Position numbers and translations under genes: made by a program
Notes under the pieces: generated by a model
The model's database searches: none
What the model was told of the DNA's origin: nothing
Seen by the model: the letters and a program-made list of their open reading frames with translations, nothing else
Part shown: positions 1 through 4,881 of the stretch, piece by piece
How the letters are laid out: each line of letters begins with the position of its first letter
Position numbering within the stretch: position 1 is the first letter of the stretch
Assembly (NCBI GenBank): GCA_049314555.1
Contig: JBMOEW010000077.1
Location: 1-5,070 of the forward strand
Direction of reading: 5' to 3'
DNA length: 5,070 nt
Origin: REEB509 sp049314555
GTDB taxonomy: Bacteria > Pseudomonadota > Alphaproteobacteria > Caulobacterales > Aquidulcibacteraceae

Positions 1-2
1 TG

Positions 3-269
3 CACTTCACGCCGACCAGCGCGTCCTGGCTCAATCTGGTCGAGCGCTTCTTCGCCGAGATCACACGAGACCGCATCCGCCGCGGCGTGTTCACCAGCGT
101 CGCCGCCCTCGAGGCCGCCATCGAGACCTATCTTGCCGAACACAACAAAGCGCCTAAACCCTTCGTCTGGACCAAATCCGCCACCGCCATTATAGCCAAA
201 ACCCGCCGCGCCCGCGCAGCGCTGGACGCGACAGAACGCGGGAACCAAGCGTCAGACTCGGAACACTAG
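3..269 (+). CDS. IS630-family transposase, C-terminal fragment (5' end outside window)
   Basis: This is the last 88 residues of a DDE transposase that would cut and join the ends of an IS630-type element at TA targets. The reading frame is open from the first bases of the window. It carries the family signature H-F-T-P-T-x-A-S-W-L-N-x-V-E-R-F-F, whose glutamate (codon 42-44) is the third catalytic acid of the DDE triad. A typical downstream segment follows (V-F-T-S-V-x-x-L-E-x-A-I, then Y-L-A-E-H-N). The tail is basic and ends in D-S-E-H before TAG, which from memory recurs in IS630 relatives. The two aspartates lie outside the window, so integrity of the gene cannot be judged. A GTG at 87 could open a shorter frame, but it would exclude the catalytic glutamate and is not a real start. 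Confidence 0.9.
   Translation, partial: HFTPTSASWLNLVERFFAEITRDRIRRGVFTSVAALEAAIETYLAEHNKAPKPFVWTKSATAIIAKTRRARAALDATERGNQASDSEH
249..268 (+). repeat. Probable right terminal inverted repeat of the IS630-type element, with TA target site
   Basis: The 3' end of the transposase gene runs into GTCAGACTCGGAACAC followed by TAG. IS630 elements insert at TA, often within CTAG, and duplicate the TA. Here CTAG occurs at 266-269, so the element probably ends at about 266 and its stop codon uses the TA of the target. The matching left end is outside the window, so the inverted repeat could not be paired. The boundary is an inference from the family's target preference and the conserved C-terminus. Confidence 0.35.
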
Positions 270-358
270 GCGACGTTGCTTGCCGTTGCACTTTGTCATA
301 GTGCTGGCTGAATTGGCCGGAGCGATTAACCCGTTGGCGCACTTTTGGGGGCTGAGCC
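270..358. other. Spacer between IS end and TIR gene
   Basis: These 89 bases carry a short direct repeat of CGTTGC (274-279 and 284-289) and a small hairpin (GCACT at 288-292 with AGTGC at 300-304, seven-base loop). A TTGCAC at 286-291 lies 17 bases before TGAATT at 309-314, which is a weak promoter candidate for the TIR gene. No gene is seen. Confidence 0.3.
347..351 (+). promoter_or_regulatory. Ribosome binding site deciding the TTG start of the TIR gene
   Basis: A run of five G lies seven bases before the TTG at 359. An in-frame TGA at 353-355 rules out any earlier start. The first strand of the TIR fold begins immediately after the TTG, so this site fixes the start. Confidence 0.5.
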
Positions 359-1249
359 TTGAGCTACGTTTTTGTTTCGTATTTTCGAGAGGACGCAAAA
401 ATTGTTCGTGCGCTCCTCGATCAATTCGACAGGGACGGAGTGCCTTATTGGATAGATGAAAGTGGAATAGAGTTGGGGGAACAGTGGCGTGCGCGGATTG
501 CTAAAACAATCGAGCAGGCCGGCGCATTCTTGTTGTGCATATCGAGTTCATATTGGAGCCGGCCGAATTCGTATGTACACGAAGAGCTAGGCATCGCTGT
601 CTCATACGCCGCGAAATTGGACCCCTCACTCCAATGGATATTGCCATTCGTGATTGATGAATCCGGCATTCCAAGCGTAAATATAGGCAAGGATCGGCGT
701 CTCTCAGATCTTCATGCGATCCGATTGAAGCACGATCGCAAACGAGCCTTCGGGGACTGTGCAAGAGTTGCGAAACAGATTGTACAGTCGCCCGGTTTCA
801 ATCGGGCCAGAATTGAACTGCGCTCCGAGAGTCTTGAGAAAAATCCCTTCATCAGTGTTGACGGACGACTCCTGTGCCGGGATGGTTCCTGGCTTTCCGT
901 CGCTGACTACAAGCGTGAATTTGATAAATGGTTTAATGCGTTGCAAGTTGAAGTGTTTGAGCAAGAGCGGAAGAGGCCGTTTGAAGATATATTGACCGTA
1001 TTGGAGCCGAACTCGCGCTTAGAGTTTTCAGTGGTGCCGGGATCGATTGAATTGAAAATGTCTGCCCTAAATCGGGAAAGGGTTGACCGTTACGGCGTTG
1101 GTGGTTGGTATGATAATGATTCCAACTTGCTGCAATTGAGGGTAGCTGCACGAGAGAGGGTTTCATTCTTGGTGCGCGAAACTCCGCGTAGCGGATTTCT
1201 TTGGCGAAATCGTCCCGTCCCGAATTACTACTACCTTACGCGATCGTAA
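359..1249 (+). CDS. TIR-domain protein with unrecognised C-terminal domain
   Basis: This is a 296-residue protein with an N-terminal TIR domain (about residues 1-145, TIR_2-like). Bacterial TIR domains commonly hydrolyse NAD+ or make cyclic ADP-ribose signals, often in anti-phage defence. Visible landmarks are the first strand Y-V-F-V-S-Y (3-8), G-V-P-Y-W-I-D-E-S (27-35) with G-E-Q-W (40-43), the core strand A-F-L-L-C-I-S-S-S-Y-W (56-66), and S-Y-V-H-E-E-L (71-77). The last aligns with W-V-H-K-E-I of SARM1 and places the catalytic glutamate at E76. Residues 150-296 are soluble-looking, with many Trp, Tyr and Arg, and I do not recognise them. The TTG start is supported by an in-frame TGA two codons upstream, a GGGGG ribosome site at 347-351, and the absence of another methionine until residue 234. 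Two sampled 60-base stretches (421-480, 1021-1080) hold 28 and 27 G+C, well below the neighbours. NADase activity and a defence role are inferred. Confidence 0.85.
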   Translation: MSYVFVSYFREDAKIVRALLDQFDRDGVPYWIDESGIELGEQWRARIAKTIEQAGAFLLCISSSYWSRPNSYVHEELGIAVSYAAKLDPSLQWILPFVIDESGIPSVNIGKDRRLSDLHAIRLKHDRKRAFGDCARVAKQIVQSPGFNRARIELRSESLEKNPFISVDGRLLCRDGSWLSVADYKREFDKWFNALQVEVFEQERKRPFEDILTVLEPNSRLEFSVVPGSIELKMSALNRERVDRYGVGGWYDNDSNLLQLRVAARERVSFLVRETPRSGFLWRNRPVPNYYYLTRS

Positions 1250-1606
1250 TGGAAACGTTTGCATGATCCCACCACGGAGCCTGTCGGATTAGGAAATGGC
1301 ACTCTTCGACGAGTTTGATGCGGTGAAGTGACGGGGCCCGAACGGAAGGTCTTGAGTGCGGTCTCATTTGGTCGATGCAAAACAATCAGTTCGGATTCGA
1401 AACCGAATGGTCACGTGATCGCCTCGATGCCGAAGCCGGGCGATACCGTAGCGTCCGAACAAGCAGTGCTCGGTTCATGACGAATGACAGTCTCCGGCGA
1501 TCTGGTGCCCGATGCGGTTCGGTGCCGACTGGCGGGGTCGCTACAAAGCTTCCGTTCGCGTCAACGTCATGGCTGTGTCGACTTGGCCCTATTCAGCCCG
1601 TGACGA
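1250..1606. other. Gene-poor stretch between TIR gene and HxlR gene
   Basis: No convincing gene was found on either strand of these 357 bases. Reading all frames gives only short stretches without recognisable motifs. An open frame beginning at 1375 runs into the antisense of the HxlR gene, is rich in Arg, Ser and Gly, and looks like a chance frame. A short AAACGTTT palindrome lies just past the TIR stop (1253-1260), but no T-rich terminator follows it. The stretch may be the eroded remains of older genes, which cannot be shown here. Confidence 0.5.
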
Positions 1607-2092
1607 TCATTCGGATTTTGCCCGGATTGCACCTGGTCCCGGCGTCGACACCACATCTTGAAGCTTTAGCGAGGCGTGGCCACGGACGCAGACAACTTGG
1701 GTTTGGACGCGGGCACCGCAGTCCTTGTGGCGAACAAGCAAGGGCGCGCGGACGGCGTCGTTGATCCAGCGATCGCCCCAGTTCAGAAGTGCAATAATTG
1801 TGGGGAGGAGATCCTTGCCCATTTCGGTTAGCTGGTACTCGGGGCGCGGCCTTTGCCCCTCCTCGCGATACTCGGTTCGCTCCAAAACGCCGTGCTCCAC
1901 TAGCGACGTTAGCCGCGCGCTGAGGAGATTGCGGGCGCACCCAAGCGCCTGCTGGAACTCGTCGAACCGACGCAGCCCGAAGAAGGCTTCCCGGAGGATA
2001 AGCAGGGACCATTTCTCCCCCACGATCTTCAGGGCGCGGGTGACGGAGCAATTTTCCGCGGAATAGGCAAGGCGGGCTTCGGCGGGCGTCAT
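1607..2092 (-). CDS. HxlR-family winged-helix transcriptional regulator
   Basis: This 161-residue cytoplasmic DNA-binding regulator probably controls the divergent tautomerase gene. The HxlR core spans about residues 15-108. It opens with C-S-V-T-R-A-L-K-I-V-G-E-K-W-S-L-L-I-L-R-E, continues with F-G-L-R-R-F-D-E-F-Q, then N-L-L-S-A-R-L-T-S-L-V-E-H-G-V-L-E-R. The wing R-P-R-P-E-Y-Q-L-T-E-M-G-K-D-L follows, and the core ends near W-G-D-R-W. Cys15 sits where redox-sensing HxlR members such as HypR carry their reactive cysteine. Residues 121-155 resemble the Cys-rich tail of longer members (H-K-D-C-G ... V-V-C ... P-G-P-G-A), but the expected second C-x-x-C pair reads C-V-R-G-H. I chose ATG at 2092 because the family fold begins soon after it. 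An in-frame ATG at 2191 would add 33 uncharacteristic residues covering the putative operator and overlap the tautomerase start. No strong ribosome site is visible. The ligand is unknown. Confidence 0.9.
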   Translation of the reverse strand: MTPAEARLAYSAENCSVTRALKIVGEKWSLLILREAFFGLRRFDEFQQALGCARNLLSARLTSLVEHGVLERTEYREEGQRPRPEYQLTEMGKDLLPTIIALLNWGDRWINDAVRAPLLVRHKDCGARVQTQVVCVRGHASLKLQDVVSTPGPGAIRAKSE

Positions 2093-2115
2093 GAGTTCAC
2101 GCTTCGTGTGGTTGA

Positions 2116-2128
2116 GTTGACAATCAAC
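2116..2128. promoter_or_regulatory. Palindromic operator in the HxlR/tautomerase divergent spacer
   Basis: The perfect inverted repeat GTTGA-CAA-TCAAC lies in the 97-base region between the two divergent start codons. HxlR dimers bind short palindromes of this type, usually next to their own gene. The site sits over a TTGACA box reading toward the tautomerase, so binding there would block polymerase. Assignment to this HxlR protein is inferred from position. Confidence 0.55.
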
Positions 2129-2145
2129 ACTTAGCATGAGATGGC
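2117..2145 (+). promoter_or_regulatory. Tentative promoter of the tautomerase gene
   Basis: TTGACA at 2117-2122 is a consensus -35 box. With 17-base spacing the -10 position (2140-2145) reads GATGGC, which is poor, so only the -35 half is well supported. The geometry would leave a leader of roughly 40 bases before the ATG at 2190. Confidence 0.3.
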
Positions 2146-2189
2146 TGAGTTGAAAAACGTTACTCACCATGACCTGCGGTAGCCAAACC

Positions 2190-2696
2190 ATGCCAATGCT
2201 GGACGCCTACATCCCCGAAGGTGCGTTGCCCCGGGAGGCGGAGCAAAAGCTTCTCGCGGACCTAACCGATCTTCTCCTTCGCCATGAAGGGGCCGACCCT
2301 ACAAGTCCGCAGGCGCGTTCGCTGGCTTGGGTGTTCTTGCATCGCCCGGAATGTGTTTTTGTTGCGGGCGCGCGCGCTGAGGTGCCGTGCTACAAGTTCA
2401 TCGCTTCCGTGCCTGAAGGCCTCTACACGCCCGAGCGACGCCAAGCGATGGTCGAGGCCGTGACAACCGCTGTACTGGACGCCGAACAAGGCCGAAACCC
2501 ATGCGACCCGATGCGGATTTGGGTCTTCGCAAATGAGATTCCTGAGCGGACATGGGGCGGGGGCGGACGGATCGTTGGACTTGCTGACATTGCCGGATTC
2601 GTGCGTGGCGAGAGAGAGGGTGCCATTTATGCGCGCGCGGTGCTTGCCCAGCGCCGGCGCGAAATGGTTGAAAAACTGGGCCTGCACGAGAGCTAA
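2190..2696 (+). CDS. Tautomerase-superfamily protein (4-oxalocrotonate tautomerase-like)
   Basis: This 168-residue protein resembles the two-unit members of the 4-oxalocrotonate tautomerase superfamily. These are small cytoplasmic enzymes that use an N-terminal proline as base for keto-enol tautomerisation or related reactions. The start M-P-M-L-D-A-Y-I-P-E-G-A-L exposes Pro after Met removal, which is why I chose ATG at 2190 over the in-frame ATG at 2169. The first beta-alpha unit covers about residues 2-33. A second one is seen at about 68-100 (Y-K-F-I-A-S-V-P-E-G, then E-R-R-Q-A-M-V-E-A-V-T-T-A-V), followed by M-R-I-W-V-F-A-N-E-I-P and a glycine-rich turn at 123-126. This tandem arrangement is like cis-CaaD or malonate semialdehyde decarboxylase, but the substrate cannot be told. 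It is transcribed away from the HxlR gene, its likely repressor. The ribosome site is weak (GCGGTAG near 2176-2182). Confidence 0.85.
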   Translation: MPMLDAYIPEGALPREAEQKLLADLTDLLLRHEGADPTSPQARSLAWVFLHRPECVFVAGARAEVPCYKFIASVPEGLYTPERRQAMVEAVTTAVLDAEQGRNPCDPMRIWVFANEIPERTWGGGGRIVGLADIAGFVRGEREGAIYARAVLAQRRREMVEKLGLHES

Positions 2697-2719
2697 GCGC
2701 CAGAGCCCGTCGAAGGAGT

Positions 2720-3160
2720 TTGTCCCAGGCATTGTGGGGATGCACAGGCGCTCTCGGTATCTTGGTGGCGCTCGCGCACTCCGTACTTGGCGAGCGCAAT
2801 GTCTTTGGTCCTTTGAAAGCGGGCACAGATGCCGGCGCGATCCTGCGCCATAAGACGTTTCAGCGTCTATTCTGGGCTTTCTGGCACTTCCCGTCATTGG
2901 TTTGGGCTTTGTTCGGCGCCCTCGCCATTGGCGCGGCAATTGGGCAATGGTCCATGGGTCCCTTCCTTAATGTCGCGATCGGGGTCTTCAGCGCGTCGGG
3001 AGCCGTAAATCTCTGGGCGAACCGGAGCATTTGTCTTGGGTGGATGCTTCTCTTTGCGACGCAGGCGCGTTGGCGGGTGGGAAGGTCTTCTAGGGCTCGC
3101 TGTTGCAATTCGGTGAGATCATGTCGCATCACTGCAGGTGCGCTGAGCTGCAGCTTTTGA
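2720..3160 (+). CDS. Small membrane protein, hypothetical; C-terminus possibly frameshifted
   Basis: This is a 146-residue predicted inner-membrane protein of unknown function. Likely membrane segments are at about residues 4-22, 50-74, 80-98 and 101-114. It has A-H-S-V-L-G-E-R near residues 19-26 and F-W-A-F-W-H-F-P-S-L-V-W at 51-62. This layout (xHSxxGE, later WHxxSxxW) recurs, from memory, in small uncharacterised proteobacterial membrane proteins. The gene begins 23 bases after the tautomerase stop on the same strand and may be co-transcribed. The start is uncertain: AAGGAG at 2713-2718 is only one base from the TTG at 2720 and 13 bases from an in-frame TTG at 2732. After about residue 115 the chain becomes Arg-, Cys- and Ser-rich, unlike a membrane protein tail. 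Another frame there reads G-L-L-G-L-A-V-A-I-R and stops at 3116, suggesting a frameshift near 3060-3075. Confidence 0.6.
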   Translation: MSQALWGCTGALGILVALAHSVLGERNVFGPLKAGTDAGAILRHKTFQRLFWAFWHFPSLVWALFGALAIGAAIGQWSMGPFLNVAIGVFSASGAVNLWANRSICLGWMLLFATQARWRVGRSSRARCCNSVRSCRITAGALSCSF

Positions 3161-3198
3161 TCGACTAAGACGTTCCTCGAACCAAACCTCCGAGGGGG

Positions 3199-3227
3199 TT
3201 GAAGAAATTATTGTAAGGCAATAATAG
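3199..3227 (+). promoter_or_regulatory. Predicted promoter of the DUF2975 operon
   Basis: TTGAAG at 3199-3204 and TAATAG at 3222-3227 are separated by 17 bases. This is good sigma-70-type spacing with fair matches to both boxes. The -10 box lies inside the inverted repeat described separately, and transcription would start about 20 bases before the first gene. Confidence 0.5.
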
Positions 3228-3240
3228 ATTATTGTCTTAC
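3207..3240. promoter_or_regulatory. Composite three-half-site operator upstream of the DUF2975 operon
   Basis: Three copies of one heptamer alternate in orientation: ATTATTG at 3207-3213, CAATAAT at 3219-3225, ATTATTG at 3228-3234. The outer two are direct repeats exactly 21 bases apart, two helical turns. The first and second form an inverted repeat with a five-base spacer, and the second and third one with a two-base spacer. The second and third extend into a 28-base palindrome (3213-3240) with 13-base arms, one mismatch and central AG. It covers the predicted -10 box. The likely binder is the small HTH protein encoded last in the operon, giving autorepression; that is inferred. Confidence 0.7.
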
Positions 3241-3242
3241 AT

Positions 3243-3248
3243 GAGGAG
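3243..3248 (+). promoter_or_regulatory. Strong ribosome binding site of the first DUF2975 gene
   Basis: GAGGAG lies eight bases before the ATG at 3257. It is the only strong ribosome site of the operon; the two following genes start by stop/start overlap. Confidence 0.7.
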
Positions 3249-3256
3249 TCCTGAAA

Positions 3257-3790
3257 ATGACCCAGGCAGCGGCAGCGCCTCTTGAGCGGGCGCAGCAACT
3301 GGCCGGCGGCGCGGCGACGGTGGCGGTGGTTGGCGCAGTCCTGATCGCGCTGGCGGCGGTTGCGGGCGAGGTCGATCCCGTGATCACGACGCTGCGCAAT
3401 CGCGAAGTGACACCGGACCTCCAGGGCATCGCCAACTTGATCAAAGCGGTCGGCGTGTTTTGGCTGATGGCGCTGCCGAGTTTCCTGCTCGCGGGCGCGC
3501 TGCTTGATTTGAGCAAGGTGCTGGATGAATACGGCAAGGGGCAATTCTTCACGCTCAAAGCCAGCGTACACGTCCGCAAAGCGGGCGAGGGCGCGATTTG
3601 GGCGTTGGTGTTCAAGATCGTGGCGTCGCCGACGATCGTGAGTTGGATCACGCAGGAAGGGCGGGGCTTCATCTGGCAGATGGAGGCGTTCGATATTGGC
3701 CTGATCGCCTTCGCCGCCTTCGTGATGGTGCTTGGCCGTGTGCTCGAAGCGGCGGCGAAAATCAAAGCTGAAAACGATGAGATTGTATGA
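3257..3790 (+). CDS. DUF2975-type membrane protein, first copy
   Basis: This 177-residue integral membrane protein has four predicted helices at about residues 17-37, 62-85, 110-130 and 143-163. The loop between the second and third helices carries the family-like pattern L-x-x-Y-x-K-G-Q-F-F-T with a following basic V-R-K-A-G (about 89-110). The chain ends with V-L-E-A-A-A-x-x-x-A-E-N-D-E-I-V, matching the acidic tail typical of DUF2975 proteins. The family's function is unknown. It is usually encoded beside a very small Cro/C1-type HTH protein, as here, and a role as membrane partner or sensor for that regulator is only a guess. The stop overlaps the next gene's start by four bases (ATGA), indicating translational coupling. 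Base composition is very GC-rich (48 of 60 bases at 3301-3360), unlike the TIR gene. Family assignment rests on the pattern and the neighbours. Confidence 0.8.
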   Translation: MTQAAAAPLERAQQLAGGAATVAVVGAVLIALAAVAGEVDPVITTLRNREVTPDLQGIANLIKAVGVFWLMALPSFLLAGALLDLSKVLDEYGKGQFFTLKASVHVRKAGEGAIWALVFKIVASPTIVSWITQEGRGFIWQMEAFDIGLIAFAAFVMVLGRVLEAAAKIKAENDEIV

Positions 3791-4308
3791 TGAGCAAAGT
3801 TGAACGCCGAGTCGAAAAAGCCCGCACGCAAGCGGGCCAGATGCTCGTCATGAATTCAGTCTTGATCCCACTGCTGGTCGCGGCGGTCGGGCTTCCTTTG
3901 ATCGGCGAGCTTTATCTGGTGACGTTCGAGCCTGCGCCGTGGGCGGTGGAGCTTGGCGCAGCGATTTCAATCGTGATCAAACTGCTGAGCTATGCGCCAG
4001 CGATCGCCGCGGCGGGCGCGGTCATCATGCTGCGGCCTGTGTTCTTCGAGTATCACGCGGGGCGCTTTGTCTCTGAAAAGGCCAGTCGTGCATTCCAGTT
4101 CGCAGGCCTGTTCGCGCTCGCGGCTTTCATGTTGAAACTGCTCATCGCACCGCTGGCGATTTCGCTCCTCGGCGGCGTTGCATTCGCCTGGCGCTTCGAC
4201 CCGGTCGATCTGGCTCTGATGGTTTTCGCAGCCTCGGTGATGATGATCGGCAGCGTGCTGGAGGCGGCGGCAGCCTCGCTCAAAGCCGAGAATGATCAGA
4301 TCGTCTGA
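3787..4308 (+). CDS. DUF2975-type membrane protein, second (paralogous) copy
   Basis: This is a 173-residue paralogue of the preceding protein. Four hydrophobic segments lie at about residues 22-44, 57-82, 104-128 and 138-160. The loop F-F-E-Y-H-A-G-R-F-V-S-E-K-A (86-99) corresponds to the Y-x-K-G-Q-F-F-T loop of copy one. The tails align closely: V-L-E-A-A-A-x-S-L-K-A-E-N-D-Q-I-V against V-L-E-A-A-A-K-I-K-A-E-N-D-E-I-V. The N-terminal 20 residues are basic and cytoplasmic-looking. Overall divergence is high outside the tail, so the duplication is old. The ATG shares bases with the upstream TGA, and the stop overlaps the next ATG by one base. The two products may form a heteromer, which is an inference from coupling and similarity. 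ATG ATG at 3787-3792 gives two adjacent start choices. Confidence 0.78.
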   Translation: MMSKVERRVEKARTQAGQMLVMNSVLIPLLVAAVGLPLIGELYLVTFEPAPWAVELGAAISIVIKLLSYAPAIAAAGAVIMLRPVFFEYHAGRFVSEKASRAFQFAGLFALAAFMLKLLIAPLAISLLGGVAFAWRFDPVDLALMVFAASVMMIGSVLEAAAASLKAENDQIV

Positions 4309-4547
4309 TGCGGATCGTCGTCACTCTCGACGTGATGCTCGCGCGTCGCAAGATGAAAGCGAAGGATCTTGCCGAGCGCGTCGGCATCACCGAAGCGAAC
4401 CTGTCGCTGCTGCGCACCGGCAAGGTAAAGGGCGTTCGCTTCGAGACGCTGGTGAAGATTTGCGAAATTTTGGATTGCAAGCCGGGCGATTTGCTGGACG
4501 TGGAACAGGGTGTGGCGGCTGAAGGTTCTAAGGACGCCGAGCTTTGA
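4308..4547 (+). CDS. Small Cro/C1-type HTH transcriptional regulator (HTH_26-like)
   Basis: This 79-residue DNA-binding protein is essentially a single helix-turn-helix domain. The HTH covers about residues 18-38 (K-A-K-D-L-A-E-R-V-G-I-T-E-A-N-L-S-L-L-R-T), followed by G-K-V-K-G-V-R-F-E-T-L and the family-typical I-C-E-I-L-D-C-K-P-G-D-L-L (51-63). The tail is short and acidic. Regulators of this size and pattern are the usual companions of DUF2975 genes, comparable to YozG-like proteins in other bacteria. It is the last gene of the operon and starts inside the preceding TGA (TGATG), so it is made in step with the membrane proteins. It probably binds the composite operator at 3207-3240 as a dimer. 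Whether the membrane proteins control its activity is not visible in the sequence. Confidence 0.9.
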   Translation: MRIVVTLDVMLARRKMKAKDLAERVGITEANLSLLRTGKVKGVRFETLVKICEILDCKPGDLLDVEQGVAAEGSKDAEL

Positions 4548-4553
4548 TCGCTT

Positions 4554-4595
4554 CCTGTCATTCCGGGATCGCGAAGTGAGGCCCGGAACTTCAGG
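4554..4595. repeat. REP-like palindromic element / possible terminator hairpin
   Basis: A hairpin can form from CCTG (4554-4557) and TTCCGGG (4561-4567) pairing with CCCGGAA (4582-4588) and CAGG (4592-4595), with three-base bulges on both sides. The loop reads about ATCGCGAAGTGAGG. It starts seven bases after the HTH stop. Similar CCGGG-GCGAAG-CCCGG palindromes are dispersed through many alphaproteobacterial genomes. No T run follows, so it is a repeat element first and possibly a transcript-end stabiliser. Confidence 0.6.
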
Positions 4596-4832
4596 CCGCT
4601 AACACCTTGGCGGTTCAACGCTGCGCATCGCCTCGGAGTGTGTTCGTGACCAATGTCGCATGTCGGCGATGCTCCAGCCTTGCGCTGGTGATGTCAATGA
4701 ATGACAGCTGAGGCGACCCTGCTCGCCGCCGAAACCAATCATCGGAGCCAACCTGGCCCCTGTGGCCAATAGCCCTTTTGTGCTGATTGTCAGCGTTGGT
4801 CACCATGGTGTAATCCTTGGGACTATGGAGCC
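4596..4832. other. Intergenic stretch without a supported gene
   Basis: Nothing recognisable was found in these roughly 240 bases. A minus-strand open frame across most of it (4615-4839) would encode 74 residues with no motif, no ribosome site and an unusual composition, so I do not call it. A perfect ten-base palindrome CACCATGGTG lies at 4801-4810. Confidence 0.5.
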
Positions 4833-4838
4833 TTGACA
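4833..4838 (+). promoter_or_regulatory. TTGACA box, probable -35 element of the toxin remnant
   Basis: A perfect TTGACA followed by TATAGCTCTAAGGACTA lies about 45 bases before the toxin homology. Toxin-antitoxin promoters often look like this. No good -10 box is found at normal spacing, so the promoter may itself be decayed. Confidence 0.35.
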
Positions 4839-4881
4839 TATAGCTCTAAGGACTACCGTTTTCTGGAAATCGAAAGCGGCG

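Noticed and set aside
288..304. Small hairpin GCACT/AGTGC considered as the IS end or an attachment site
   Set aside because: Five-base arms are too short to separate from chance and do not match a paired terminal repeat in the window.
1375..1764. Plus-strand open frame of 129 codons
   Set aside because: Its second half is antisense to the well-supported HxlR gene. The composition is Arg/Ser/Gly-rich with no motif or ribosome site.
1593..2051. Minus-strand open frame in another frame of the HxlR gene
   Set aside because: It is a shadow of the HxlR coding sequence with Arg/Pro-rich nonsense; the HxlR frame has the recognisable domain.
2262..2939. Long minus-strand open frame (225 codons) opposite the tautomerase
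   Set aside because: The plus strand encodes a coherent tautomerase there. The antisense product is Arg/Pro/His-rich without domain features and spans two gene junctions.
3185..3200. Possible terminator hairpin (AACC with GGTT around CCGAGG)
   Set aside because: The stem is short with imperfect pairing and no T run follows; it also overlaps the predicted -35 box of the next operon.
3229..3831. Minus-strand open frame (200 codons) opposite the first DUF2975 gene
   Set aside because: It is an Ala/Ser/Thr-rich antisense shadow of a GC-rich membrane gene and would start within the second DUF2975 gene.
4615..4839. Minus-strand open frame of 74 codons in the intergenic stretch
   Set aside because: No motif, no ribosome site and no family resemblance; left uncalled although it does not overlap another gene.
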